64,000 nucleotides of DNA from Neomegalonema perideroedes DSM 15528 (GCF_000374145.1 NZ_KB893653.1:566438-630437); one strand, 5' to 3'; counted from the first letter of the stretch, positions 13,653 to 23,039 are shown. The notes: a model not told the origin generated them from the sequence alone. Numbers and translations: made by a program.

Positions 13653-14359
13653 GCGGATTGGTCTCCAAAGTCGAAATCCGGGCCTTCGCGGGCCGCGAGG
13701 CTCAGGCTCTGGCTTTGGCCGAGGCCGTGGCGGCGGATCTCGCCGAGGCGATCCGCCTGCGGGGGCGGGCCTCTCTGGCGGTTCCGGGCGGAACCACGCC
13801 GGGGCCTTTCCTCGCCGAGCTCTCGCGCGCCGGTCTCGACTGGGCGAAGCTCTCCGTCACCCTGACCGACGAGCGTTGGGTTCCTGAGACCAGCGAGCGC
13901 TCCAACGGGCGGCTCTTGCGCGGGGCCTTGCTGCGCGGTCCGGCTTCGGCGGCGCGTTTCGTTCCGCTCTTCACCGGCGCCCCGACGCCCGAAGAAGCCT
14001 TCGGCGCGCTCGACGCCGCCCTGAGGCCGCTCGCGCCTCTGGACGTCTGCGTGGTCGGCATGGGGACGGACGGACATACGGCCTCGCTCTTTCCCGGCGG
14101 GGATCGTCTGGCGGAGGCCATGGACCCGGCGCAGCCTCTGGCGGCTTTGGCTTTGCGGGCGCCGGGCGCGCCCGAGCCGCGCCTCACGCTGACGCGCCCT
14201 CTCCTGACCGGAGCGCGGCGCGCCTATCTGTTGATCAACGGCGCCGAGAAACGCCGTGTCCTCGCCGAGGCGCTGGATCCCGCAGGCGCCGAGGCTGAAA
14301 TGCCCGTGCGGGCGATCCTGCGCGCGCCGGGGGGCCTGACCGTCTACGACGCGCCTTAA
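13649..14359 (+). CDS. pgl: 6-phosphogluconolactonase
   Basis: Hydrolyses 6-phosphogluconolactone to 6-phosphogluconate. It is a 236-residue NagB/RpiA-fold protein. Family features include [14 protein letters not shown] near residues 45-58, the [13 protein letters not shown] motif near 75-87 and [14 protein letters not shown] near 137-150. The ATG lies inside the zwf stop (ATGA overlap), so expression is tied to zwf. A 55-base gap leads to edd. The length and motif set are normal for DevB-type lactonases. Confidence 0.95.
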
Positions 14360-14414
14360 TAATCTCTCTTGTGACCTATGGGGCCTCGTCCCCTCGGCGA
14401 AAGGAGCCTTCTCC

Positions 14415-16238
14415 ATGACCAGCGCCAGCCAGAATCCGACCCTCGCGGCCGTCACGGAGAGGGTGACGGAGCGCAGCCGCCGCTCGCGTCAGGCTTATCT
14501 CGACATGATCCGCCGCGCCGCCGAGAACCGGCCCGCCCGCCGCGATCTCGGATGCGCCAATTTCGCCCACGCCTTCGCCGCCTGCTCGGCGCATGACAAG
14601 GACAAGCTCGTCGGCGCCGAGGCCCCGAATCTCGGGATCGTCACGGCCTATAACGATATGCTCTCGGCCCATCAGCCCTATGAGCGCTTCCCGGAGATCA
14701 TCCGTCGGACGGCGCATGCGGCGGGCGCCACGGCGCAAGTGGCGGGAGGCGTGCCCGCCATGTGCGACGGCGTGACTCAAGGCCGGGCGGGCATGGAGAT
14801 GTCGCTCTTCTCCCGCGACGTGATCGCGCTCTCCACGGCGGTGGCGCTGAGCCATGAGAGCTTCGACGCGGCGGTTTATTTGGGCGTCTGCGATAAGATC
14901 GTGCCGGGTCTGGTGATCGGGGCGGCGCGCTTCGGGCATCTTCCGGCGGTGTTTCTGCCCGCCGGACCCATGACCTCCGGCCTGCCCAACGACGAGAAAG
15001 CGAAAACCCGCCAGCGCTACGCCGTGGGCGAGGCCACCCGCGCCGAATTGCTCGCCTCCGAGATGAAATCCTATCACGGCCCCGGCACCTGCACCTTTTA
15101 CGGCACGGCCAACAGCAATCAGATGCTCATGGAGATCATGGGGCTGCATCTGCCGGGATCGAGCTTCGTCAATCCCAACACCCCCCTCCGCGACGCCCTG
15201 ACCGAGGCGGGCGTCAAACGCGCTCTGGCGATCACGGCTCTGGGCAATGAATATATTCCGGCGGGCGAGATCCTCGCGGAGAAGAATTTCATCAATGCGG
15301 TGGCGGGGCTGCACGCCACGGGCGGCTCGACGAACCACGCCCTGCATCTCATCGCCATGGCGCGGGCGGCGGGGATCCTGCTGACTCTGGAGGATTTCGC
15401 CGAACTCTCCGGCGTGGTTCCCTTGCTGGCGCGGGTCTATCCGAACGGCCTCGCCGACGTGAACCATTTCCACGCGGCGGGCGGGATGCAATACGTCATC
15501 CGCGAGCTCTTGGGCGGCGGGCTGCTCCATGACGAGGTCCGCACCATCGCCGGAGACGGCATGAGCCGCTACACCCAAGAGCCCAAGCTCGGCGCGGACG
15601 GCGAAATCCAATGGGTCGAGACCTCGGGCGAATCCCTGCATAAGGACATCCTGCGGCCCGTCTCGGCGCCCTTCCAGCCGACGGGCGGCCTTCAGCTTCT
15701 GAAAGGCAATCTCGGGACCAGCGTGATCAAGGTTTCGGCGGTGAAGCCGGATCGTCATGTGATCGAGGCTCCGGCGCGGGTCTTCCACAGCCAGGAGGCT
15801 CTGGCGGCCGCCTTCAAGGCGGGCGAGCTGGAGCGCGACGTGATCTGCGTCGTGCGCTTCCAAGGCCCCAAGGCCAACGGCATGCCCGAACTCCATAGCC
15901 TCACGCCGCCGCTCAGCGTGCTTCAGGACAAAGGCTTTCGCGTGGCTCTGGTCACCGACGGGCGCATGTCGGGGGCTTCGGGCAAAGTGCCCGCCGCGAT
16001 CCATCTGACGCCCGAAGCCGTCGAGGGCGGCCCCATCGCGAGGATCCGCGACGGCGATCTCATTCGCCTTGACGCCGACGCCGGAACTCTTGAAGTCTTC
16101 GCCGAGGGCTTCGACTCCCGCGAAGCGGCGACCGCCGATCTCTCCGCGCATGAATTCGGCGTCGGGCGCGAGTTGTTCGCGCCTTTCCGCGCGGCGGTGG
16201 GGCCTGCGGACCAAGGGGCGAGCCTCTTCTCCTTCTGA
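14415..16238 (+). CDS. edd: Phosphogluconate dehydratase
   Basis: Dehydrates 6-phosphogluconate to 2-keto-3-deoxy-6-phosphogluconate, the defining step of the Entner-Doudoroff pathway. It is a 607-residue IlvD/Edd-family enzyme. Conserved iron-sulfur cysteines appear in MCDGVTQGR and [10 protein letters not shown], and the Edd-type sequences [12 protein letters not shown] and [11 protein letters not shown] are present. The C-terminal [23 protein letters not shown] motif is intact. AAAGGAG lies upstream of the ATG. The length matches Edd rather than the shorter IlvD. It is flanked by pgl and mgsA. Confidence 0.97.
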   Translation: MTSASQNPTLAAVTERVTERSRRSRQAYLDMIRRAAENRPARRDLGCANFAHAFAACSAHDKDKLVGAEAPNLGIVTAYNDMLSAHQPYERFPEIIRRTAHAAGATAQVAGGVPAMCDGVTQGRAGMEMSLFSRDVIALSTAVALSHESFDAAVYLGVCDKIVPGLVIGAARFGHLPAVFLPAGPMTSGLPNDEKAKTRQRYAVGEATRAELLASEMKSYHGPGTCTFYGTANSNQMLMEIMGLHLPGSSFVNPNTPLRDALTEAGVKRALAITALGNEYIPAGEILAEKNFINAVAGLHATGGSTNHALHLIAMARAAGILLTLEDFAELSGVVPLLARVYPNGLADVNHFHAAGGMQYVIRELLGGGLLHDEVRTIAGDGMSRYTQEPKLGADGEIQWVETSGESLHKDILRPVSAPFQPTGGLQLLKGNLGTSVIKVSAVKPDRHVIEAPARVFHSQEALAAAFKAGELERDVICVVRFQGPKANGMPELHSLTPPLSVLQDKGFRVALVTDGRMSGASGKVPAAIHLTPEAVEGGPIARIRDGDLIRLDADAGTLEVFAEGFDSREAATADLSAHEFGVGRELFAPFRAAVGPADQGASLFSF

Positions 16239-16261
16239 TGTTTTGTTTGGCCGCGCGATTC

Positions 16262-16289
16262 ATCCGAAAAATCGGGTGATTTTTCGGAT
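16262..16289 (+). promoter_or_regulatory. Perfect 12-bp inverted repeat between edd and mgsA
   Basis: Arms ATCCGAAAAATC (16262-16273) and GATTTTTCGGAT (16278-16289) are perfectly complementary around GGGT. The element lies 23 bases after the edd stop and 27 before the mgsA start. There is no terminal T run, so an operator, an mRNA processing or stability hairpin, or a weak attenuator are all possible. Confidence 0.7.
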
Positions 16290-16315
16290 TGCGCTTGGGG
16301 ATTGAGGGTCTGGCC

Positions 16316-16798
16316 ATGACGCAGATGAAAACCCGGCTCGGCCTCGGCTTGGTGGCCCATGATCGTCTGAAGCCCGCTTTGGCGGAATGGGCGAGGGCGA
16401 ATCAGGAGCGTCTGACGCGCCACAGGCTGTTCGCCACCGGCACCACCGGACGCCTGCTGCTGGAGGCCATGCCCGGCGCCGAGATCGCGCGCGTCGAGAG
16501 CGGACCCTTGGGCGGAGACCTCCAGATCGGGGCGGCCATCGTCGAGGGCCGCATCGACGCTCTGATCTTCCTCGTGGATCCTCTGACGCCTCAGCCGCAT
16601 GACGTGGACGTCAAAGCCTTGATCCGCATCTGCACGCTCTATGGCGCGCCTCTGGCGCTGAATCTGCCCACGGCGGAGGCTCTGCTCTCCGCCGAATGGT
16701 TCGAGCGTCCCGAATTGCTGTTGCGCGCGCCGAATCCCTTCGCCGAGAGCTATAAAAGCCGCAAGCTTCCCGCCTCCCCTTCAGCTTCAGGAGCCTGA
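16316..16798 (+). CDS. mgsA: Methylglyoxal synthase
   Basis: Converts dihydroxyacetone phosphate to methylglyoxal and phosphate, bypassing lower glycolysis when phosphate is short or sugar phosphates build up. The 160-residue protein shows [14 protein letters not shown], the phosphate-binding [10 protein letters not shown], and [10 protein letters not shown]. The catalytic region [18 protein letters not shown] contains the conserved Asp and His. The ATG at 16316 is preferred because GAGGG precedes it. A TTG at 16289 lies inside the inverted repeat. The gene stops 3 bases before pgi, so the two are probably cotranscribed. Its position inside an Entner-Doudoroff cluster is noteworthy. Confidence 0.93.
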   Translation: MTQMKTRLGLGLVAHDRLKPALAEWARANQERLTRHRLFATGTTGRLLLEAMPGAEIARVESGPLGGDLQIGAAIVEGRIDALIFLVDPLTPQPHDVDVKALIRICTLYGAPLALNLPTAEALLSAEWFERPELLLRAPNPFAESYKSRKLPASPSASGA

Positions 16799-16801
16799 GC
16801 C

Positions 16802-18424
16802 ATGAGTTTCGCCGCCGCATGGGAGGCCGCAGGCCGAGAGGCCGACCGCCTCAAGGGCCAGCATCTGCGTCAGTTGTTCGCTCAGGATCCGGAGCGCTTC
16901 GCGCGGCTTTCGCGCCGCTTCGGGGATCTTCTGGCGGATTTCTCCAAGGAGAAGCTCGACGCCGGGGCGCTGAAGGCGCTGCTCGCCCTCGCCGAGGCCG
17001 CCGACGTCGCGGGCAAGCGCGAGGCCATGTTCCGCGGCGAGCCGATCAACCTCACCGAGGGGCGGGCGGTTCTGCATGTGGCGGCCCGCGATCCCTCCGG
17101 AAGCTACGACGCGCCCGGCTTCGCGGAGGTCGCGCCGACCCTCGACCGCTTCCTCGCCTTCGCCGAAGAGGTCCGGTCCGGCGCCTACGCCCCCCCGACG
17201 GGCGGGCGCTTCACGGATGTGGTCAATATCGGGATCGGCGGCTCGGATCTCGGCCCGGCCATGGCGGTGCGGGCGCTCGCGCCCTATCACGACGGCCCGA
17301 GGGTTCATTTCGTCTCCAATGTGGACGGCGCCCATCTGACCGACGCGCTGAAGGGCCTCGATCCGGCCCATACGCTGATCCTCGTCGCCTCCAAGACCTT
17401 CACCACGCTGGAGACCATGACCAACGCCCGTTCGGCGCGGGATTGGCTGGCGGCGAAGCTCGGAGAAGCGGGGGCGGGCGCCCATCTCGCGGCGATCTCG
17501 ACCAATCTGAAGGAGACGGCGAAATTCGGCGTGGAGGATTCCCGCGTCTTCGGCTTCTGGGACTGGATCGGCGGGCGTTATTCCGTCTGGACGGCCATCG
17601 GCCTGCCTCTGGCCCTCGCCGTGGGGGCCGAGAACTTCCGCGCCTTCCTCACGGGCGCCAAGGCCATGGACGATCATTTCCGCTCAGCGCCCCCGGCGGA
17701 GAATCTGCCTCTGCTCATGGGCTTGGTGGGGATCTGGCGCCGGAACTTCATGGAGGCTTCGAGCGTCGCGGTCATTCCCTATGACGAGCGGCTTGGGCGG
17801 CTTCCGGCCTATCTTCAGCAATTGACCATGGAATCCAACGGCAAGCGCGTGACGCGCGGCGGCGAGGCCGTGAAGGTCGCGACCTGTCCGGTGGTCTGGG
17901 GCGAGGCGGGCACCAACGCGCAGCATAGCTTCTTCCAGCTCATCCATCAGGGCGCCGACGTGATTCCGGTGGATTTCCTCGCGGCGGCTCAGGCTCATGA
18001 GGCTCTCGGCGATCATCACGTCAAGCTTCTGGCCAATTGCTTCGCGCAGTCTCAGGCTCTGGCCTTCGGCAAGACGCCGGAGGAGGTCGCCGCCGAGATG
18101 CGCGCCAAGGGCCTTCCCGATTCCGAGATCGCGCGGCTGACGCCGCACCGGACCTTCCCCGGCGACCGCCCTTCGACGACTCTGCTTTACGCGATCCTCG
18201 ACCCGGCGCGGCTGGGGAGCCTCATCGCGCTTTACGAGCATAAGACCTTCGTGGAGGCCGCCCTCTGGGACGTCAACGCCTTCGATCAATGGGGCGTGGA
18301 GCTGGGCAAGGAGCTGGCGGTGAAGCTTCTGCCCGGCGTCGAGAAGGGCGAGGCTCCGGCGGGGGCGGATTCCTCCACGGCGGGGCTGGTCGCGGCGGCG
18401 GCGGCTCTGCGCGAAACGCGCTGA
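16802..18424 (+). CDS. pgi: Glucose-6-phosphate isomerase
   Basis: Interconverts glucose-6-phosphate and fructose-6-phosphate. At 540 residues it is full length for the long bacterial form. The conserved regions VVNIGIGGSDLGPAM near residues 140-154, GRYSVWTAIGLP near 258-269 and GEAGTNAQHSFFQLIHQG near 365-382 are all present. The C-terminal region VNAFDQWGVELGKELA carries the conserved lysine. In this cluster it connects fructose-6-phosphate from the sugar kinase to Zwf. An AGGAG ribosome site overlaps the mgsA tail. Confidence 0.97.
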   Translation: MSFAAAWEAAGREADRLKGQHLRQLFAQDPERFARLSRRFGDLLADFSKEKLDAGALKALLALAEAADVAGKREAMFRGEPINLTEGRAVLHVAARDPSGSYDAPGFAEVAPTLDRFLAFAEEVRSGAYAPPTGGRFTDVVNIGIGGSDLGPAMAVRALAPYHDGPRVHFVSNVDGAHLTDALKGLDPAHTLILVASKTFTTLETMTNARSARDWLAAKLGEAGAGAHLAAISTNLKETAKFGVEDSRVFGFWDWIGGRYSVWTAIGLPLALAVGAENFRAFLTGAKAMDDHFRSAPPAENLPLLMGLVGIWRRNFMEASSVAVIPYDERLGRLPAYLQQLTMESNGKRVTRGGEAVKVATCPVVWGEAGTNAQHSFFQLIHQGADVIPVDFLAAAQAHEALGDHHVKLLANCFAQSQALAFGKTPEEVAAEMRAKGLPDSEIARLTPHRTFPGDRPSTTLLYAILDPARLGSLIALYEHKTFVEAALWDVNAFDQWGVELGKELAVKLLPGVEKGEAPAGADSSTAGLVAAAAALRETR

Positions 18425-18434
18425 TTTTTTTGAA

Positions 18435-18471
18435 GGCCGCGTTTTCACGACGCGAAGCCGAAGCGGCTGCG
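18435..18471 (-). repeat. Dispersed intergenic repeat, copy B
   Basis: Lies in the 76-base pgi-eda gap. Positions 18443-18471 match copy A (350-378, opposite strand) at 27 of 29 bases. Positions 18435-18460 match copy C (50610-50635) at 24 of 26. The palindromic core CGCGTT/GACGCG is followed by a second hairpin, AGCCG/CGGCT. Confidence 0.6.
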
Positions 18472-18500
18472 CTGGAAAACGCTCTGGGAAGGGTGAAGCC

Positions 18501-19139
18501 ATGGGAAGCATGATGAGCGCGCGCGAGGTTCTGGCTCTGGCGCCGGTGGTGCCGGTGCTGATCGTGGAGACTCTGGCCGAAGCCGAGCCTTTGGGCCGGG
18601 CTCTGGTCAAGGGCGGGCTGAAGGCTCTGGAGGTGACTTTGCGCACCCCCGTCGCCCTCGACGCCATCCGCGCCATGAGCGAGATCGAGGGCGCGGTCGT
18701 CGGAGCGGGCACCTTGCTGACCCCCGCCGACGTCAAGGCGGCCAAGGCGGCGGGGGCGCGTTTCGGCGTCGCGCCGGGCTGCACCGAGACGCTGTTGAAG
18801 GCCGCCAAGGACGAGGGCCTGCCGCTGCTTCCGGGGGCGGTCACGGCCTCCGAGGTCATGCGGCTGCTGGAGCTGGGCCTCGACGTGATGAAGTTCTTCC
18901 CCGCCGAGCAGGCGGGCGGCGCGGCTTTGCTCAAGGCCTGGAGCAGCCCTTTGCCTCAGGTGAAGTTCTGCCCGACGGGCGGAATCTCTCTGGCCAACGC
19001 GCCGCAATATCTGGAGCTGCCCAACGTGCTGGCGGTGGGCGGCTCTTGGGTGGCGCCCAAGGCGGCGATCAAGGCGGGCGACTGGGCGCGGATCGAGGAA
19101 TTGGCCCGCGAGGCCGCGGGCCTCAAGCGCGCCGCCTGA
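18501..19139 (+). CDS. eda: 2-dehydro-3-deoxy-6-phosphogluconate (KDPG) aldolase
   Basis: Cleaves KDPG to pyruvate and glyceraldehyde-3-phosphate, completing the Entner-Doudoroff pathway. It is a 212-residue class I aldolase barrel. The catalytic glutamate is in LEVTLRTP, and the Schiff-base lysine is in DVMKFFPAEQAGG near residue 133. The phosphate-binding FCPTGGISLANAP is present. The GAAGGGTG before the first ATG supports the chosen start, although ATGs three and four codons later cannot be excluded. It closes the core of the catabolic cluster. Confidence 0.96.
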   Translation: MGSMMSAREVLALAPVVPVLIVETLAEAEPLGRALVKGGLKALEVTLRTPVALDAIRAMSEIEGAVVGAGTLLTPADVKAAKAAGARFGVAPGCTETLLKAAKDEGLPLLPGAVTASEVMRLLELGLDVMKFFPAEQAGGAALLKAWSSPLPQVKFCPTGGISLANAPQYLELPNVLAVGGSWVAPKAAIKAGDWARIEELAREAAGLKRAA

Positions 19140-19261
19140 TGAGGGCGTTCTGATTGGGGCGCGGACGGGGGCGGACGGGGCTTTCCCTCGCCGCCGCCCC
19201 GGCCTAGCATAGGCCCCCCGGGAGCGCAGAAATCCGGGAGCGCCGAAACAGGAGGCCGCGC

Positions 19262-20296
19262 ATGGGCTGGATTCCGAATCCGCACCGCTATGACGCCATG
19301 ACCTACAGGCGCTGCGGGCGCTCAGGCTTGGTTCTGCCCGCGCTTTCGCTGGGACTCTGGCATAATTTCGGCGAGGACGTCCGCTTCGAGCCGAAACGCG
19401 ACCTGTGTCGGGCGGCCTTCGATCTGGGGATCACCCATTTCGACCTCGCCAATAATTACGGCCCGCCGCCCGGCTCCGCCGAAACCGCCTTCGGCGAGAT
19501 CCTGCGCGCGGATTTCAAAAACCATCGCGACGATCTCGTGATCTCGACCAAGGCGGGCTATTTCATGCGCCCCGGCCCCTATGGGGAATGGGGGAGCCGC
19601 AAATATCTGATCTCCAGCTGCGACGCGAGCCTCAAGCGCATGGGGCTGGATTACGTCGACGTCTTTTACTCCCACCGCTTCGACCCCAAGACGCCTCTTG
19701 AGGAGACCATGGGCGCGCTGGATCAGATCGTGCGTTCGGGGAAGGCGCTTTACGTCGGGATCTCCTCCTACGACGCCGAGCAGACCCGGCGCGCCACGCG
19801 GCTTCTGGAGGATCTCGGCACGCCTTGTCTGGTCCATCAGCCGAGCTACTCCATGCTCAACCGCTGGATCGAGAACGACGGGCTGCTCGACGTGCTGGAG
19901 GCCGAGGGTCTGGGCTGCGTCGTCTTCTCGCCTCTGGCTCAGGGCATGCTGACGAGCCGCTATCTGAACGGCGCCCCGGAAGGCAGCCGCGCCACGCAGG
20001 GCAAATCCCTCAAGCCCGAGATGCTCAGCGAAGAGAACCTCGCCCGCATCCGGGGTCTGAACGCCGTGGCCGAGAAGCGGAATTGCTCTTTGGCGCAATT
20101 GGCTCTGGCCTGGGCCTTGCGCGATCCGCGCGTGACGTCGGCTCTGATCGGGGCCAGCCGCGTGGAGCAGCTTCAGGATTCGGTCGGGGCCTTGGCTCTG
20201 GAGCCTCTGACGCCCGAGGAGCTGGCCGAGATCGACCGATATGCGCAGGAGGGCGGACTCAACATCTGGTCCGGGCGCGGCCAACCGACGGTTTGA
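19262..20296 (+). CDS. Aldo/keto reductase, YghZ/L-glyceraldehyde-3-phosphate reductase type
   Basis: An NADPH-dependent aldo/keto reductase of 344 residues. The AKR tetrad is visible: DLANNYGP (Asp and Tyr), STKAGY (Lys) and FYSHRFDP (His). The GLWHNFGED and GEWGSRKYLISSCDASLKRMGLDYVDVFYSHR regions resemble the AKR14/YghZ group, whose members reduce L-glyceraldehyde-3-phosphate and can reduce methylglyoxal. With mgsA four genes upstream, a role in clearing methylglyoxal is plausible but unproven. AGGAGG precedes the ATG. The next gene starts 10 bases after the stop. Confidence 0.88.
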   Translation: MGWIPNPHRYDAMTYRRCGRSGLVLPALSLGLWHNFGEDVRFEPKRDLCRAAFDLGITHFDLANNYGPPPGSAETAFGEILRADFKNHRDDLVISTKAGYFMRPGPYGEWGSRKYLISSCDASLKRMGLDYVDVFYSHRFDPKTPLEETMGALDQIVRSGKALYVGISSYDAEQTRRATRLLEDLGTPCLVHQPSYSMLNRWIENDGLLDVLEAEGLGCVVFSPLAQGMLTSRYLNGAPEGSRATQGKSLKPEMLSEENLARIRGLNAVAEKRNCSLAQLALAWALRDPRVTSALIGASRVEQLQDSVGALALEPLTPEELAEIDRYAQEGGLNIWSGRGQPTV

Positions 20297-20306
20297 AGGA
20301 GCGGTC

Positions 20307-21497
20307 ATGACGCGCAAATTGCGTCTGGGGATGGTCGGCGGCGGGCGCGGGGCCTTCATCGGGGCGGTGCATCGCTTCGCGGCGCGGCTCGACGGCGATT
20401 ATGAGCTTGTCGCGGGGGCCTTCTCCGCCGATCCGCAGAAGGGGCGGGCCTCGGCGGAGGATCTGGGGATCGCGCCGGAGCGGGCGTATGAATCCTGGGC
20501 GGAGATGGCCCGCGCCGAAGCCGCCCGGCCCGACGGAATCGAAGTCGTCTCCGTCGTCACGCCGAATCATCTGCATTTCGGCCCGGCGAAAGCCTTTCTC
20601 GAAGCCGGGATTCATGTGATCTGCGACAAGCCTCTGACCTCCACGCTGGCCGACGCCAAGGAATTGGCGCGGGTTCTGGCGGCCCGGATCGCGGAGGGCC
20701 GGCCTCTGGTCTTCGGCCTGACCCACGCTTATGCGGGCTATCCTCTGGTGCGTCAGGCGCGCGAGATGGTGGCGCGGGGCGATCTCGGACCCTTGCGGAT
20801 CGCGCAGGTGGAATATCCGCAGGACTGGCTCACCGAGCCCGCCGAGGAGGCGGGGAATAAACAGGCGCTCTGGCGCATGGACCCCGCCAACGCCGGAGAA
20901 GGCGGCGCCGTCGGCGACATCGGGACCCACGCCTATCACCTGCTGCGCCATGTGACGGGGCTGAAGCTGGAGTCGCTTTCGGCGGATCTGCGCAGCTTCG
21001 GAGCGGGCCGCCGCCTCGACGACGACGTGCAGGCCATGCTGCGCTTCAAAGGCGGGGCGCGCGGGATGCTCTGGGCCAGCCAGATCGCGCCGGGCCATGA
21101 AAACGGCCTGCGTCTGCGGGTCTACGGCGCCAAGGGCGGACTCGAATGGGCGCAGGAGAACCCCAATCAGCTTTGGGTCTCCCCCTATGGCGAGCCCCGC
21201 CGCCTGCTGACTCGCGGCGGCGCCGGAGCCGGCCCCGGCGCCTCGGCCCTGACCCGAACCCCCGCCGGACATCCTGAGGGCTATCTCGAAGCCTTCGCCA
21301 ATCTCTATCAGGATTACGCCCGGGCGATCCGCAGGGTTCAGGCGGGCGGCTCGCCCGAGACGCCGGAATCTCCCGGCCTCGCCGACGGGCTGGAGGGCAT
21401 GGCCTTCATCGACGCCTGTCTGCGCTCCTCGCGGGCGGACGCCGCATGGACCGCCCCCGATCTTCTGGACATCCCCCAACCCGGAGCCCCCTCATGA
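20307..21497 (+). CDS. Gfo/Idh/MocA family oxidoreductase
   Basis: An NAD(P)-dependent sugar or cyclitol dehydrogenase of 396 residues. The N-terminal Rossmann motif is [15 protein letters not shown]. The family lysine is in [17 protein letters not shown] near residue 110, and the catalytic-domain motif [16 protein letters not shown] lies near 203-218. The start at 20307 is supported by GAAGGAG. An upstream in-frame ATG at 20241 lies inside the previous gene. The protein resembles putative inositol or glucose-fructose oxidoreductases. Its substrate is unknown, but the setting suggests carbohydrate oxidation. The stop overlaps the next ATG (ATGA). Confidence 0.88.
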   Translation: MTRKLRLGMVGGGRGAFIGAVHRFAARLDGDYELVAGAFSADPQKGRASAEDLGIAPERAYESWAEMARAEAARPDGIEVVSVVTPNHLHFGPAKAFLEAGIHVICDKPLTSTLADAKELARVLAARIAEGRPLVFGLTHAYAGYPLVRQAREMVARGDLGPLRIAQVEYPQDWLTEPAEEAGNKQALWRMDPANAGEGGAVGDIGTHAYHLLRHVTGLKLESLSADLRSFGAGRRLDDDVQAMLRFKGGARGMLWASQIAPGHENGLRLRVYGAKGGLEWAQENPNQLWVSPYGEPRRLLTRGGAGAGPGASALTRTPAGHPEGYLEAFANLYQDYARAIRRVQAGGSPETPESPGLADGLEGMAFIDACLRSSRADAAWTAPDLLDIPQPGAPS

Positions 21498-21799
21498 GCG
21501 CCCCCGACGAGGCCCGGCTTCCGCCGGTGAACCACGACCGCGATCCTCATGGGGGCCGCTATTGGATCGCCCTCGGCGAGGAGGAGGCTGAAATGACCTA
21601 TCGCCTCTCGGGCGGCGTCATGGCCATAGACCACACCTTTTCGCCGCGCTCCGCGCGCGGATCGGGCGTGGCGGAGCGGATGGTCCTGCGGGCCGTCGGA
21701 GACGCCCGCGCCGAAGGGCTGAAGATCGCGCCGCTCTGCTCCTATGTGGCGGCGCAATTCGCGCGCCATCCCGAATGGTCGGATCTGCTGCCCGGATGA
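21494..21799 (+). CDS. Small GNAT-like N-acetyltransferase
   Basis: A 101-residue protein of the short GNAT (YjdJ-like) group. The core pattern is AEMTYRLSGGVMAIDHTFSPRSARGSGVAERMVLRAVGDARAEGLKI. Here the acetyl-CoA-binding loop is RGSGVAERMV, and PLCSYVAAQFARHPEW is the typical C-terminal end. These single-domain acetyltransferases have unknown substrates. The gene is coupled on both sides by 4-base ATGA overlaps, to the oxidoreductase upstream and to lpxK downstream. Translation therefore probably depends on the upstream gene. Confidence 0.85.
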   Translation: MSAPDEARLPPVNHDRDPHGGRYWIALGEEEAEMTYRLSGGVMAIDHTFSPRSARGSGVAERMVLRAVGDARAEGLKIAPLCSYVAAQFARHPEWSDLLPG

Positions 21800-22767
21800 A
21801 GCCGCCCGCATTCTGGTCCGATCCCGATTCCGTTTTAGGGGCGCTGCTGTCGCCTTTGGGCGCGGTCTACGCCGGGGCGGGGCGTGCGCGCCGCAGGCGG
21901 GCGAAGCCCTGGCGCGCGCCGGTTCCGGTGATCTGCGTGGGGAATCTGACGCTCGGCGGGGCGGGCAAGACTCCGACCGCGATCCATATCCTCCGGCGAC
22001 TCGCCGAGCGGGGCTTGGCGGCGCACGCCCTGAGCCGCGGCTATGGCGGCTCGGAGCGCGGCCCTCATCTCGTGCGGCCTGAAATCGACGACCCCGCGCG
22101 CGTCGGCGACGAGCCCTTGATCCTCGCCTCCCACGCCCCGACCTGGATCTCCCGCGACCGGGCGGCCGGGGCTCGGGCGGCCGTGGCGGCGGGGGCTCAG
22201 GCTTTGGTGCTGGACGACGGCTTTCAGAATCCCGCTTTGGAGAAAGACCTCTCGCTGATCGTGATCGACGGGCCTGCGGGCTTCGGCTCGGGGCGGGTGG
22301 TTCCGGCGGGGCCTTTGCGCGAGCCCGTCGCCGAGGGTCTGGCGCGGGCCGAGGCGGTTTTGATCCTCGGGAGGGGCGATCCTCTGGCGGGGATTCCCTT
22401 CGAGAAGCCCGTCCTGCGGGGCAGGGTGGAGCCCGCCTTCGCCGGGATTCCCTTCAAGGGGCTGCGGGCTCTGGCCTTCGCGGGGATCGGGCGTCCGGAG
22501 AAGTTCTTCGCCATGCTGCGGGGCTTGGGCGTGGAGCTCGCGGCGACGCGGGCTTTTCCCGATCACGCCCCCTATGACGACGCGATTTTGCGCCGTTTGG
22601 CCCGCGAGGCCGAGGCCCTCGACGCGCAATTGATCTGCACTGAAAAGGACGCGGTGAAGTTCCCGGCGTGGTTTCGCGGCGCCGCTTTGCCGGTTCCGGC
22701 GAAATTGACTCTTCAGGATGAGAAGGCCCTTGACGCCTTGCTGGACGGGACGTTAAGAAAATTTTAG
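21796..22767 (+). CDS. lpxK: Tetraacyldisaccharide 4'-kinase
   Basis: Phosphorylates the 4' position of the lipid A disaccharide precursor at the inner membrane, so the cell makes lipid A. It is a 323-residue protein. A hydrophobic N-terminal segment (SVLGALLSPLGAVYAGAG) comes first, then the Walker A-like VGNLTLGGAGKTPTAIHIL near residues 53-71. LVLDDGFQNPALEKDLSLIVID carries the catalytic Asp, and CTEKDAVKFP lies near the end. The start overlaps the previous stop (ATGA). AT-rich sequence follows the stop and leads into the hairpin-rich 22.8-23.0 kb region. Confidence 0.95.
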   Translation: MKPPAFWSDPDSVLGALLSPLGAVYAGAGRARRRRAKPWRAPVPVICVGNLTLGGAGKTPTAIHILRRLAERGLAAHALSRGYGGSERGPHLVRPEIDDPARVGDEPLILASHAPTWISRDRAAGARAAVAAGAQALVLDDGFQNPALEKDLSLIVIDGPAGFGSGRVVPAGPLREPVAEGLARAEAVLILGRGDPLAGIPFEKPVLRGRVEPAFAGIPFKGLRALAFAGIGRPEKFFAMLRGLGVELAATRAFPDHAPYDDAILRRLAREAEALDAQLICTEKDAVKFPAWFRGAALPVPAKLTLQDEKALDALLDGTLRKF

Positions 22768-22820
22768 CCATGGGTTAAAAATTTTTTGATCTGGGATCTT
22801 TTTCCCCTGCGCGACGCTCC

Positions 22821-22918
22821 TATATCCTGATTCAGCGCACCAAGTCCCTCTGCTGCGCGATCTGGCGGCGGACGCGCCCCCCGCTCCCCCCTCTATGCAT
22901 GCGCGTCCGCCGCTTTTT
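22821..22918 (+). ncRNA. Candidate small RNA or attenuator ending in a strong terminator
   Basis: Perfect 13-base arms, GCGGCGGACGCGC (22865-22877) and GCGCGTCCGCCGC (22901-22913), are followed by TTTTT. The 23-base loop is very C-rich (CCCCCGCTCCCCCCTC). A smaller GCGC-closed hairpin precedes it (about 22835-22859), and TATATC at 22821-22826 could be a -10. GATCTGGCGG at 22860-22869 can instead pair with CCGCCAGATC at 22923-22932, giving an alternative fold across the terminator. A short RNA of about 90 bases, or an attenuator for the downstream thioesterase gene, both fit. No known family is confirmed. Confidence 0.4.
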
Positions 22919-23014
22919 ACCTCCGCCAGATCCCCCCAAAACCCCCTGACCTCGCGTCAGGCGCCCTCGCGGATGCGGCGCCGTCTCCCTTGTCCGGGAG
23001 GCCGGAGGGGGCTA

Positions 23015-23039
23015 CCTCTGCCCTTTCATGAGGCAGAGG
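23015..23039 (+). promoter_or_regulatory. Hairpin overlapping the thioesterase ribosome-binding site
   Basis: Eight-base arms CCTCTGCC (23015-23022) and GGCAGAGG (23032-23039) form a perfect stem. The right arm contains the purine-rich sequence just upstream of the ATG at 23048, so folding would hide the ribosome site. A further hairpin, CCTGAC/GTCAGG, lies at 22945-22961. Confidence 0.5.
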
